This document shows positions 27,776-36,163 of a stretch of DNA of 64,000 bases, one piece after another (the stretch's first letter is position 1; each line of letters opens with the position of its first letter). The notes below the pieces were generated by a model, which worked only from the letters and a program-made list of their open reading frames with translations, made no database searches and was not told where the DNA came from. This DNA comes from JARYGU01 sp033795365 (lineage in GTDB: Bacteria; Pseudomonadota; Alphaproteobacteria; Rhizobiales; Rhizobiaceae), in the NCBI GenBank assembly GCA_033795365.1, contig JARYGU010000002.1:186001-250000 (forward strand). Direction: 5' to 3'. Both the position numbers and the translations under genes were made by a program.

Positions 27776-29625
27776 AGCTTCAGGGTCTCGTTCGCGTTAA
27801 GGGCTTCATCAAGCAAGGGTCGGAGTTCCGGCCACGCGCTGACGCGGTCCAAGATGTCACGCACCCAAAAATTTCGCTGAAGTAGCGAGAATTTCCGGCG
27901 TTCTATCTTTTCGGTCAGATGCTCCAGTTCCCATTGCAGTATGGCCTTGGCCTCCGGAAGTTGAACCTGGAACTGACATAGAGACGAGCATCTAGAGGGG
28001 TCGGGCATTGTGTCTCCCGTCGCCCTTGAGCAGTAGCCTGGTGAATTGGGTCCTTTCACGCATAGAACTCCTGCCCGTACCAGCATTGGAGTTACCCCTT
28101 GTGTAAGCAGGTCATCGATGTACTCGTCGATGCTCGTCTTCATGTCGAGTTCGGTGATGTCTGTAGGAAATAGCTCGGGGAGCCGCTTCTCAATCTCGAT
28201 CCCCTGGGGCCCACCGATTCCGGGACCTCCAAGCGCGGCCGTGCTCTCGAAGAGAGTCCGATACCTGTCGCGCAAGATTCTCGTGTAGCCCTCGTTGTAC
28301 TCGTTCATGATGAATGGAGACGATTGGGCGTATCCTGCAGTGGTATTTTCGCTTTTGTGGTTGGCTAGAATCGCGGTTTCGGCAATCGGATTGTCGAAGG
28401 CCGACATCACGATGCTGATCAATGACTTACGCCAACTTGTAGCCGTGTAGGAAAAGTTGAAGCGATGGAGGTGACAAAAGCGAGCAAATCGACGATTCCA
28501 TTCGTTGTCATTGAACTCTTCCTCCTTCGTGGGATGGGAGAACAGGTAGTCGGACACCGCTCCAGCAGAGGACATCACCAATTCAACAGCGTCTATCGCA
28601 GTCTTGATGTACGCTGAGACAGTAAGATAACGAGTTTCGCCGCTCATCTGCCTGATTGCTTTGAAGGTTTGCATCGCGATGGTCATTCGGGAAATGTCTA
28701 ACGCCGTGTCGTCGTTTGCAGTCGTGACGCAACCGACCTTCATGGAGAGGGTCTCAGAAGGTCTCGTCCCTAAGTGATGGCCGATGAGATTTGCAGCCGC
28801 CACTTGCACCAAGAGTAGGAGAGCCGTCACCATGCTGCCTCCGATGTCAGTTTTGCATGGGAGCCGCTTTTTGGCCCAAGCTTTGACATCTGCCTCTGTG
28901 CGAAGTCCTTTCCGCAACCATTCGATAGCGCGAGCAATCTCTTTGACGTTGTCTATATAGAAGATCGAGACCTCAAGGGCGCGCTGTATTTGCTCATCGG
29001 TAAGGGGTTGGGCTCCTCTCGCTTTTGTCGTGTCGCAAATTTTCGGATCGAACACCAACTCCAGTGGTTGCATCTCGCTGGCATCGGTCAGAAGCCCGTG
29101 CTTGGAAAGCCGGAGCAAGTAGTCAATATGGATGCCTATGTCTCGTCGACCTGTTCCCTTCACGGCCAAAAGTTTCATCAGCTCGTCAAGGTCGTACTGT
29201 GTGAAATGGCCGATGTTCGAAATCTTCATTAATGAAGCGGCGACGAAGATGCGTCTGAAATTCAGATGATTCTTGTACCAAGTTCGAGGCTTTGGGATTC
29301 CTACACGCTGCATATCAGGATGAAGCGCATAACGGTGGTGTTTTACCCCGATCATTGCGTCCTTGAACTGGATTATCAATGTCGCATCGGATCGCTTCAG
29401 GCTACGAAACCCAAATCGCGTCGTTTGACTGGGGCCGAAGAAATCGTAGATAGTGCGGTTCTTCCCCCCCGCAGGCAGGTTTTCAGCGGGCTCTTCCCAG
29501 AAATCAGCGCCAAATACGGATTTCGGTGTAACCGGCATATCTACCGGATATGGCGGACCCTGACTGGCCACTTCGTTGACCTTCACGTGCCATCGTCTAT
29601 GTGCAACGCTCCGTGCGACTGTCAT
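27754..29625 (-). CDS. Large tyrosine recombinase (GinC-like)
   Basis: 623 residues. The C-terminal catalytic part has an Arg in HHLGTRPSETLSMKVG (about residue 290), the second Arg in TATSWRKSLISIVMSAF (about 403), and a His/Tyr end in ILANHKSENTTAGYAQSS (about 430). These fit the R..HxxR..H..Y plan in a diverged form. A Cys-containing tail (about 525-555: CVKGPNSPGYCSRATGD, then CSSLCQFQV) could bind zinc. The start ATG overlaps the stop of the upstream gene (ATGA). It is one of three non-identical recombinases in one operon, so they probably form a hetero-oligomeric integrase. Lower GC than the flanking core genome. Confidence 0.75.
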   Translation of the reverse strand: MTVARSVAHRRWHVKVNEVASQGPPYPVDMPVTPKSVFGADFWEEPAENLPAGGKNRTIYDFFGPSQTTRFGFRSLKRSDATLIIQFKDAMIGVKHHRYALHPDMQRVGIPKPRTWYKNHLNFRRIFVAASLMKISNIGHFTQYDLDELMKLLAVKGTGRRDIGIHIDYLLRLSKHGLLTDASEMQPLELVFDPKICDTTKARGAQPLTDEQIQRALEVSIFYIDNVKEIARAIEWLRKGLRTEADVKAWAKKRLPCKTDIGGSMVTALLLLVQVAAANLIGHHLGTRPSETLSMKVGCVTTANDDTALDISRMTIAMQTFKAIRQMSGETRYLTVSAYIKTAIDAVELVMSSAGAVSDYLFSHPTKEEEFNDNEWNRRFARFCHLHRFNFSYTATSWRKSLISIVMSAFDNPIAETAILANHKSENTTAGYAQSSPFIMNEYNEGYTRILRDRYRTLFESTAALGGPGIGGPQGIEIEKRLPELFPTDITELDMKTSIDEYIDDLLTQGVTPMLVRAGVLCVKGPNSPGYCSRATGDTMPDPSRCSSLCQFQVQLPEAKAILQWELEHLTEKIERRKFSLLQRNFWVRDILDRVSAWPELRPLLDEALNANETLKLWFAEVQ

Positions 29626-31553
29626 GCTGCAGTCTTCCGTTCGAGGGTAGCAAGTGCCTTGTCATAAGCGTTCTTCGGCCACCGGGCGATCAGCGTCTTC
29701 AGTCGCTTGATGCGGACTTCAATGGTGCTGGTGAGGTAGCTTTCGAGCGCGGCCTGGGCAAGTTCGTGTTCCAGTTTCCCAAGCTCTTCGATTAGGAACG
29801 GCAGGGATTGGCGGAACCAACGAGCGTTTGGACACCCGTCGATACAATCCTGAAGCCTGCACGGCTGGCCCTTTTCTGTTCCAAAAGCAAACTGTTTTGG
29901 TGGGTTTAATGGGTCGGAACAGCCGTTCCCAAACCGGGTAACATTATCGGCGCTGACCAGGTTATCGACCTGAATTTGATTGAAGCCCTGCCGCGTAAGG
30001 CTCTCTCTTAGGTTCTTCTTTGAGAATCTCTTCGCGCGAATGAGTTCGAGCGAGCTGTCGAAGCAAGCGGTTGCCATCTTTTCCTGTCTCGCGATGAGCT
30101 GCTCTCGCCGAGCGTAGAGACGGGATGTGGACACGTTACTGTGTTGGGCGATGATCCTAAGAATGAGAAGGCTGGTGCCGCTTCGCTGCGTGTGTGCGAG
30201 ACCAACATCGCGAAGGTACCTTATGTTGGTCGGCAGGCCGTAGCGCTTCAGCGTCGCTGTCAGTGCTCGGCCGATCTTACCGGAATTGATGTCACGCGCG
30301 AATGAGGTGATCTGTTGCTCGGTTTTGTAAATAAACAAGTCGTCCTTGATTTCGATGAGAGTGGCCAATTCATCTGACTGCTGGACAGTTAAAGACGGCA
30401 GAGAATTGAATTCGGTGATACGGCGGGTGATTTCCTTGCGAAGCGGCAGTGTCCAAGCTTCGATGAACTTCAGAAGTTTGAACGGATGAGCCCAGTGTGT
30501 TGCCTCTGAGATGAACCGAACTACCTTCGGGCGTTTGTTCGGCTTGGCCCTGCCTCTCACCTTGTCGCACAAGATGTACACGAAATCTTCTCGGCGATTG
30601 GCTCCTAGCTTGATCGGGCAGGGCACGTACCATTTCTTGTTCGTTCTTACAGTGGAAAGGGCTGCAGCATTCACAGGAGTCCTCAGCATGAGGATCACCA
30701 GGAACGGCGCGAGATCGCCTGCGAAAGGGAATCGCCATCGTTGATGACCGAGCCAACCTTCGTGTCTCTTCAGGGAGCCATCGCTATCGACATACTCAGC
30801 TCCGGGCTTCTTCTCCAATCCGCGAAGCTCTGAATTGTAGCCCAGTTCAAAACGTAGTTGATCAAACCGGCGGGCTTCAAAGTTAAACACATTCTCCATG
30901 ATCCAGTAACGGCATTCGGGCTTCTGCCAGTCGCCCAGTTTGCCGCCGTTCGCCCGGCGCGGATCGTGTCCGATTTTGCTGAATGTGTCTGCTTCCCTCA
31001 AACGGCGAAAAATAACCCGCACGTCGTTCTTGGCCATTCCCAAAGCTTTTCTGACGACATCGGGCTCCAGGAGTTTGCGTGGAACTGTAGGCGAGTCTTC
31101 CCAAGGGACGATGGGGAGCAGCTTCTTGTCCACACCCAGTGCCTTAAGGATCGCCAGAGCCGCCCGAAGACGTGCCACGCGGCGCGGTTCCAGCTCAAAA
31201 TAGTCAACGGCAGCATGACAGAACGAGATATCAACGTCCGCGACCGTAGCCACCTTACGTTCGGCTAAACCCTCGTAGTAGGAAACATAGTCTGCAAAGT
31301 CCCGTAGGCACGCCTTAAGTTGTTTCAAGCTGTTTGGTGTTTTCCGCCGCAGCACTTCGCGGCGGAGCGCGGGGAGGCTGTTCATGATCAAAGGCGTCCG
31401 GACGAATCTATCGAACGGAAATTCCCGTTCAATAGATCGCCCCCGACCTTGCTGGGAAACCACGGTCAGGGAGGTTAGTTTAACCTCCTCCGGTCCTTTC
31501 GGCTTGGCTTGTTTGATCTTGGAGAAGTTGCCGAGGCGCGTTTTCCTAACCAT
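29622..31553 (-). CDS. Large tyrosine recombinase (GinB-like)
   Basis: 643 residues, similar in design to the next gene but diverged in sequence. A candidate catalytic Arg is in LRTPVNAAALSTV (about 295). The C-terminal catalytic stretch runs TQRSGTSLLILRIIAQHS and then NVSTSRLYARRE, giving a plausible His and Tyr. A Cys-rich motif follows (about 580-592: CRLQDCIDGCPNARW), possibly zinc-binding, comparable to the TnpB tail of Tn554. It is coupled to the downstream recombinase by an ATGA overlap and lies 10 bases after the upstream one. Integration or excision of the island is the inferred role. Confidence 0.75.
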   Translation of the reverse strand: MVRKTRLGNFSKIKQAKPKGPEEVKLTSLTVVSQQGRGRSIEREFPFDRFVRTPLIMNSLPALRREVLRRKTPNSLKQLKACLRDFADYVSYYEGLAERKVATVADVDISFCHAAVDYFELEPRRVARLRAALAILKALGVDKKLLPIVPWEDSPTVPRKLLEPDVVRKALGMAKNDVRVIFRRLREADTFSKIGHDPRRANGGKLGDWQKPECRYWIMENVFNFEARRFDQLRFELGYNSELRGLEKKPGAEYVDSDGSLKRHEGWLGHQRWRFPFAGDLAPFLVILMLRTPVNAAALSTVRTNKKWYVPCPIKLGANRREDFVYILCDKVRGRAKPNKRPKVVRFISEATHWAHPFKLLKFIEAWTLPLRKEITRRITEFNSLPSLTVQQSDELATLIEIKDDLFIYKTEQQITSFARDINSGKIGRALTATLKRYGLPTNIRYLRDVGLAHTQRSGTSLLILRIIAQHSNVSTSRLYARREQLIARQEKMATACFDSSLELIRAKRFSKKNLRESLTRQGFNQIQVDNLVSADNVTRFGNGCSDPLNPPKQFAFGTEKGQPCRLQDCIDGCPNARWFRQSLPFLIEELGKLEHELAQAALESYLTSTIEVRIKRLKTLIARWPKNAYDKALATLERKTAA

Positions 31554-31563
31554 TGCTTGTCCT

Positions 31564-32964
31564 CTAGTCGTCCAGGAACTCGTTCCAGGTCGTGGTATGA
31601 TCCAGACCGGCGAGGCTCAGCTTCAATTGCTCCAAATAGACTAGAGTGGTGTCGCGAAATTTGTGGCCCAGCCGCCTCTGTAAGACGGTGACCACGAAGT
31701 CGCCGTGCCGCTCCAAGAGGTCGAAGGTCAGTTCACCGGAGTTGTGGCCGATGTGACCAAATAGACGGGCCCGAGCCAGGACCGCCGAGTGGAGGAAGTC
31801 GCACGCGAACATGTGACGAAGCGCATGTGCGGTAAATCGGTAGCCGCATTTGATCTTTTTGTTCACCCGCCGGAAGGCATCTTGAATTGCATGCGCGCTC
31901 AACGGCTTGCCGTACCTGTCGAGGAAGAGCTGGGCGGGCTGGTTATGAAGGCTGATGCCGTTGGCACGAAGGATCGCTCTTCTCGGTCCCTCCACGTAAT
32001 GCCAAAGCGCCTGCATCAGTCGAGCCGGGATGTCTATCCGACGAATAACGAGGCCCTTTCCGACGATACGGTAGGAACAGTCTGTGGTTGACCGAGCTGT
32101 CTCGTCCCAGGCTTGCTGGCGATCAGGCAGAACGCCAATCATGCGGTCGTCGTTTGCTGACCAACTGAGCAGGTAGGGTTCGGCAGGAAAACTAGGCAGA
32201 TGAAATGTGGCGTCAGGGTTTCTGCAATGAATAATGCCTGGCAAGAGCGTGTTCTCAACTACCTCACTTAAACGCAGCCCTGTCTCGTAGATGAGCAGGG
32301 CGACGGTGCGGTGGGTGCCAGGAGTGAGGGCTTCGATAAACTGATGAAACTGGTTTCGGGAGGGCGGAATTAGCTGTCCCGTGCTCTGTCGTGGAGTGAA
32401 AGCTTTGTCTTCGGGTTCATTCGGATCGCGCTGGACTGCGTTTCGTCTTTGCCCAGATATCGGCCGGTAGGCATGTTCGAGAGCGCTGAGGGACCCTTCG
32501 TCTTGGAAACCCGAGATGTACCCGTTCTCCTCAAGCCATCGGTAGCACCGAAGAATTTCGATGACGCGGTCTTCGACTGTTTCGGGCTCAAGAGGGGATG
32601 CTACTCCAGTTAGAAAATACTCCTGCGACCAAACCCCGAGCGTCTGAGCGTTCTCGTATAGATGAGTGACATGCCATTCCTTGACGTCCCTCCAGTTCAA
32701 TGAGGGGCTTGCCGGGTGCGCTTCATCAGTTTCCAGGAAGGTCAAAAAATTGCAGACCCGCTCTGCAACCGCCCTGAGAGATTTCGGTCGTAGCCGTACC
32801 CGGTTTACTCCTGATGATGGACCGCCATTTCCGCGCTCATAAATATAAGCATTTATACCATCAGGATAATCGCCGCAGGCGGCCAGAACATAAGGAGTCC
32901 TCAATGCGGATTTGTACCGAGCCGCGTTCTTGGGTGGGTATTTTGGGTAGTGTACCGTTGCCAT
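31564..32964 (-). CDS. Tyrosine recombinase (GinA-like), first gene of integrase operon
   Basis: 466 residues with the most canonical tyrosine-recombinase domain of the three. Catalytic Arg in IYETGLRLSEVVENT (about 235), HxxR in FTAHALRHMFACDFL (about 387), and the final box LQRRLGHKFRDTTLVYLEQL with His and nucleophile Tyr (about 450). The N-terminal SAM-like core-binding region precedes it. It is the promoter-proximal gene of a four-gene operon running toward tmRNA copy B. The order A-B-C-D and the sizes (466, 643, 623, 162) match what I remember of ginABCD. Tn554 tnpABC is the alternative relative, but it has only two recombinases. Confidence 0.85.
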   Translation of the reverse strand: MATVHYPKYPPKNAARYKSALRTPYVLAACGDYPDGINAYIYERGNGGPSSGVNRVRLRPKSLRAVAERVCNFLTFLETDEAHPASPSLNWRDVKEWHVTHLYENAQTLGVWSQEYFLTGVASPLEPETVEDRVIEILRCYRWLEENGYISGFQDEGSLSALEHAYRPISGQRRNAVQRDPNEPEDKAFTPRQSTGQLIPPSRNQFHQFIEALTPGTHRTVALLIYETGLRLSEVVENTLLPGIIHCRNPDATFHLPSFPAEPYLLSWSANDDRMIGVLPDRQQAWDETARSTTDCSYRIVGKGLVIRRIDIPARLMQALWHYVEGPRRAILRANGISLHNQPAQLFLDRYGKPLSAHAIQDAFRRVNKKIKCGYRFTAHALRHMFACDFLHSAVLARARLFGHIGHNSGELTFDLLERHGDFVVTVLQRRLGHKFRDTTLVYLEQLKLSLAGLDHTTTWNEFLDD

Positions 32965-33564
32965 CGCTGGAGCAATCTTTGCTGTGGAACTTCGAATTTA
33001 TGACTTTCTTCACTACAGTGATTTTCAACTATTCGTGCATGCGAAACTATGTTGTCAATACTTGGGAGGTTGGGGTAATTTAATTCAATACTTGGTGCGC
33101 GGCGGAGGACTTTGAGGGAGTCGGAAAATCGATATGGAATTCCTTTGCGACCAAATGCGGCAAAGGAATTAACTCAATACAGCGATTTTCGAGGCAGCCG
33201 TCTATTTCGGCCTTATCTTTATATGCGGAAAGTAGAAATTTTTTTTACGTGGGTATTGGCGTATAATCAAACCGGATAATAATAAATTATAGTAACATAA
33301 TGAATTTGTCGCGTTCTACATTTCATGCAAAGGAATTCTTGTAGTATAGTTTCGTTGAATTCTGTCTTTGGTGGGCTTCCAGACACCAAGGGCGGAGAGG
33401 CTGGATTCCAAAAAGCGGTACCGAGCAGAAATAATGTTTCTTCGTGAGGAATGATCCGATCCTGTCGGCTCAAAAGATGGCGATTTCACTGAGTCGAAAC
33501 TACGCTGTCGTTCACGTGCCTTTTCATGATATGATTGGTGTATGTCGTCCCTTAGGAGGGGTCG
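32965..33564. other. AT-rich intergenic region upstream of recombinase operon
   Basis: 600 bases with no credible gene, markedly AT-rich from 33220 to 33320. It must hold the promoter of the recombinase operon. An 11-base direct repeat (tcaatacttgg) occurs at 33055-33065 and 33085-33095, and its first seven bases recur near 33174. A clear AGGAGG site at the right end belongs to the gene at 33565. Confidence 0.5.
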
Positions 33565-33936
33565 ATGAGCCATTCCTGCGTAATAGTGGCAGCGATGATT
33601 TTGGCTACTTTAGCGTCCGGCACCCAAGCTCAGGAGCGACGTCCGTTTCATATCGCCGAATTCTCCGACAACAAAACGATTAGCCTCACAATCACGACGT
33701 CAGTTGTTTCTGAAGACTTGGAATACGATTACGATGTCAGCATTGGTTTGACCGAGCATGGTACCGGCGGCGGAGCCATATTTGTCGACAGCGGGACACA
33801 TGTGGTGCGCGTCAGATGCGAGGCTCCAAGTGCGGTTCTCGTCGGCGGCTCGGTTTACATCCTGAACAATCCGCCAGCATCGAACAACTGGAAAGAGGAC
33901 CTCTGGAAGGCGCTTTGTCTTCAACCAATTTCGTAG
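33565..33936 (+). CDS. Small exported hypothetical protein
   Basis: 123 residues. A signal peptide (CVIVAAMILATLASGTQAQ, cleavage about residue 23) is followed by an acidic, beta-rich domain with two cysteines (about 85 and 118) that may form a disulfide. No family recognised. A strong AGGAGG lies 9 bases before ATG 33565. Convergent with the copper operon at 33978. Confidence 0.7.
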   Translation: MSHSCVIVAAMILATLASGTQAQERRPFHIAEFSDNKTISLTITTSVVSEDLEYDYDVSIGLTEHGTGGGAIFVDSGTHVVRVRCEAPSAVLVGGSVYILNNPPASNNWKEDLWKALCLQPIS

Positions 33937-33941
33937 GTGAG

Positions 33942-33971
33942 CGGCCGCGCCTCGCTGAGCAAGCGCGGCCG
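33942..33971. terminator. GC-rich hairpin between convergent genes
   Basis: Nine-base-pair stem (cggccgcgc / gcgcggccg) with a 12-base loop, between the stops at 33936 and 33978. It probably acts in both directions, but no T-run is present. Confidence 0.45.
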
Positions 33972-33977
33972 TCGCGA

Positions 33978-34262
33978 TCATTTCACCTGGGTGACCGTCA
34001 GCTTGCCGTTTTTTCGCTCGGCGACGAACTGGACCTTCGCACCTTCCTTCAGCTTTGCCAGGAGGGCATCGTCCTCGACCGTGAACACCATGGTCATTGC
34101 GGGCATTTCCAGGCCCTTAAGCTCTTCGTGGATCAGCGTGACCTTCTTGGCCTTTGCATCAACCTTTTTGACCGTGCCGTTGGTGAACTCCTGCGCGAAT
34201 GCACCTGCCGCAGAGGTGAGGGTGAGCGCTGCTGCTACTGCGAGCTTGATGATGGTTCGCAT
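33978..34262 (-). CDS. CusF-like periplasmic copper/silver chaperone
   Basis: 94 residues: signal peptide (to AFAQ, about 24), then a single small beta-barrel. The metal-site segment reads HEELKGLEMPAMTMVFTV, with the two Met of the CusF M-x-M motif and an upstream His; the Trp of E. coli CusF is replaced. It binds Cu(I)/Ag(I) in the periplasm and passes it to an efflux pump or oxidase. Last gene of a minus-strand operon with a cupredoxin, a multicopper oxidase, an outer-membrane factor and a lipoprotein. Confidence 0.9.
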   Translation of the reverse strand: MRTIIKLAVAAALTLTSAAGAFAQEFTNGTVKKVDAKAKKVTLIHEELKGLEMPAMTMVFTVEDDALLAKLKEGAKVQFVAERKNGKLTVTQVK

Positions 34263-34280
34263 TTCTGGTCTCCTTTTTAC

Positions 34281-34757
34281 TTACTTGTTAGCGACGGTCA
34301 CGTCGCCATGCATCCCGGCGTCGTAGTGGCCGGGAACGAGGCAGGCGATTTTGAAGACGCCGTCATTGGTGAACTTCCAGACGATCTCGCCGGATTTCCC
34401 GGGAGCAAGACGGATAGCGTTCGGATCGTCATGTTCCATCTCCGGGAACTTCTCCATGACGGCCTTGTGCTCCATCACCTTGTCTTCCTGGTCGAGGACG
34501 AATTCGTGATCGAGTTCGCCTTCGTTCTTGATGGTGAAGCGGATCGTCTGGCCCTTGCGAACCTTGAAGTTGTTCGGCGTGAAGATCATCTTCCCGTCCG
34601 GTGTCTCTTTCATGCTGACGCGGATCGTTTGGGTGACCTTCGACTTTTCGCCAGGTTCGCCGACGGCCATTTCGCCGTGTCCACCAGCGTGATTGCCAGA
34701 CGCCAGAACAGGCGTCGCGAGAGTGGCCAGAAGCAGGCCGAGAAATGCAGTCTTCAT
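34281..34757 (-). CDS. Cupredoxin-domain copper-binding protein
   Basis: 158 residues with a signal peptide (to VLAS) and a His/Met-rich linker (GNHAGGHGEM). The plastocyanin/azurin-like domain has ligands visible as His in GELDHEFVLDQ (about 98) and C-x4-H-x4-M in CLVPGHYDAGMHG (about 139-149), a complete type 1 copper site. It belongs to the exported cupredoxins that accompany copper-resistance oxidases. ATG 34757 follows AAAGGA; the frame extends further but without a signal sequence. Acts as periplasmic copper carrier or sink. Confidence 0.88.
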   Translation of the reverse strand: MKTAFLGLLLATLATPVLASGNHAGGHGEMAVGEPGEKSKVTQTIRVSMKETPDGKMIFTPNNFKVRKGQTIRFTIKNEGELDHEFVLDQEDKVMEHKAVMEKFPEMEHDDPNAIRLAPGKSGEIVWKFTNDGVFKIACLVPGHYDAGMHGDVTVANK

Positions 34758-34791
34758 GATCAGGTCCTTTGGTTGTTGGGACTGTTTGCCA

Positions 34792-36156
34792 TCAGCCGTG
34801 GTTCGAGTGCTTCGGTGACAGCTGTGTCTTTGCATCTTTGGCTTTCGGAGCGTCAGGAAGGCTTCCCGTCCACTCCCAGGCCTGCGTGCCGGGCGGGTTT
34901 TCGTACCAGCCCGGATCGCTGTAATCGCCCGCTGAGATACCCTCGCGGACCTTCACGACGGAGAACATGCCGCCCATCTCGATGGGGCCATGGGGACCCC
35001 AGCCGGTCATCATTGGAACGGTGTTTTCCGGTATTTCCATCGACATCTCGCCCATATCCGCCATACCGGCGGTACCCATGGGCATGTACTCGGGACGGAA
35101 CTGTCGAATTTTCTTGGCGACTTCTTTTTTGTCGACGCCGATGAACGTCGGGATGTCATGTCCCATCGCGTTCATCGTGTGATGCGACTTGTGGCAGTGG
35201 ATCGCCCAATCGCCGACATACTTGGCGTCGAACTCGTAGGCACGCATTGCTCCAACGGGAATATCGATGCTGACCTCGGGCCATCGCGCCTCGGGACGAA
35301 CCCATCCGCCGTCCGTGCAGGTCACTTCGAAATCATAACCGTGCATGTGGATCGGGTGGTTGGTCATCGTCAGGTTGCCGACGCGGACACGGACTTTATC
35401 ATTCTTGGAGACGACCAGCGGGTCGATCCCCGGGAAGACACGGCTGTTCCAGGTCCAGAGATTGAAGTCGGTCATCTCCATGACGCGCGGCACGTAAGTG
35501 CCAGGATCGATATCGAATGCGCTGAGGAGGAAAACAAAGTCACGGTCGACAGGCATAAACTTCGGGTCCTTGGGGTGGACGACGAAAAAGCCCATCATAC
35601 CCATCGCCATCTGGACCATCTCATCCGAGTGCGGGTGGTACATGAACGTGCCGGACTTCACGAGGTCGAACTCGTAGACGAAGGTCTTCCCAACCGGGAT
35701 GTGAGGCTGCGAGAGCCCGCCGACGCCGTCCATGCCGGACGGCAAGATCATGCCGTGCCAGTGGATGGTGGTATGCTCCGGCAGCTTGTTTGTGACGAAG
35801 ATGCGGACCCGGTCGCCCTCGACGGCCTCGATGGTCGGACCGGGAGACTGGCCATTATAGCCCCAGAGGTAGGCCGTCATGCCTTCCGCCATTTCACGCT
35901 CGACGGGTTCGGCGACGAGATGGAATTCCTTCACGCCGTTGTTCATCCGGAATGGCAAAGTCCATCCGTTGAGGGTAACGACGGGATTGTAATCCGGCCC
36001 AATGGAAGGCTTTACGGGTGTCTGGGTAGCTGCGGAATCCATGACCGCTGCTTCCGGCAAGCCCATGTTGGAGGTCTGAGACCAGGAGTTTGAGGAAACG
36101 AGTGCCGCACCGGCCGCACCCGCCCCAAGAAGTTGTCTTCTGCTGAACATTGTCAT
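34792..36156 (-). CDS. Multicopper oxidase (CopA-like), Tat-exported
   Basis: 454-residue periplasmic cuprous oxidase. N-terminal twin-arginine signal MFSRRQLLGAGAAGAALVS. The type 2/3 copper motifs are HWHGM (about 145), HPHSDE (about 187), HPIHMHGYDF (about 310), and HCHKSHHTMNAMGH (about 365), the last carrying the T1 Cys. A Met-rich tail (MPMGTAGMADMGEMSMEIPENTVPMM in part) suggests a Cu(I) site. It converts toxic Cu(I) to Cu(II). Start MTMFSRRQ at 36156, after AAAGGA. Placed between the cupredoxin and an outer-membrane factor. Confidence 0.92.
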   Translation of the reverse strand: MTMFSRRQLLGAGAAGAALVSSNSWSQTSNMGLPEAAVMDSAATQTPVKPSIGPDYNPVVTLNGWTLPFRMNNGVKEFHLVAEPVEREMAEGMTAYLWGYNGQSPGPTIEAVEGDRVRIFVTNKLPEHTTIHWHGMILPSGMDGVGGLSQPHIPVGKTFVYEFDLVKSGTFMYHPHSDEMVQMAMGMMGFFVVHPKDPKFMPVDRDFVFLLSAFDIDPGTYVPRVMEMTDFNLWTWNSRVFPGIDPLVVSKNDKVRVRVGNLTMTNHPIHMHGYDFEVTCTDGGWVRPEARWPEVSIDIPVGAMRAYEFDAKYVGDWAIHCHKSHHTMNAMGHDIPTFIGVDKKEVAKKIRQFRPEYMPMGTAGMADMGEMSMEIPENTVPMMTGWGPHGPIEMGGMFSVVKVREGISAGDYSDPGWYENPPGTQAWEWTGSLPDAPKAKDAKTQLSPKHSNHG

Positions 36157-36163
36157 GTCCTTT

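Noticed and set aside
33816..35144. 442-residue plus-strand frame across copper genes
   Set aside because: It is antisense to CusF, the cupredoxin and the oxidase, all with signal peptides and metal motifs in the other direction.
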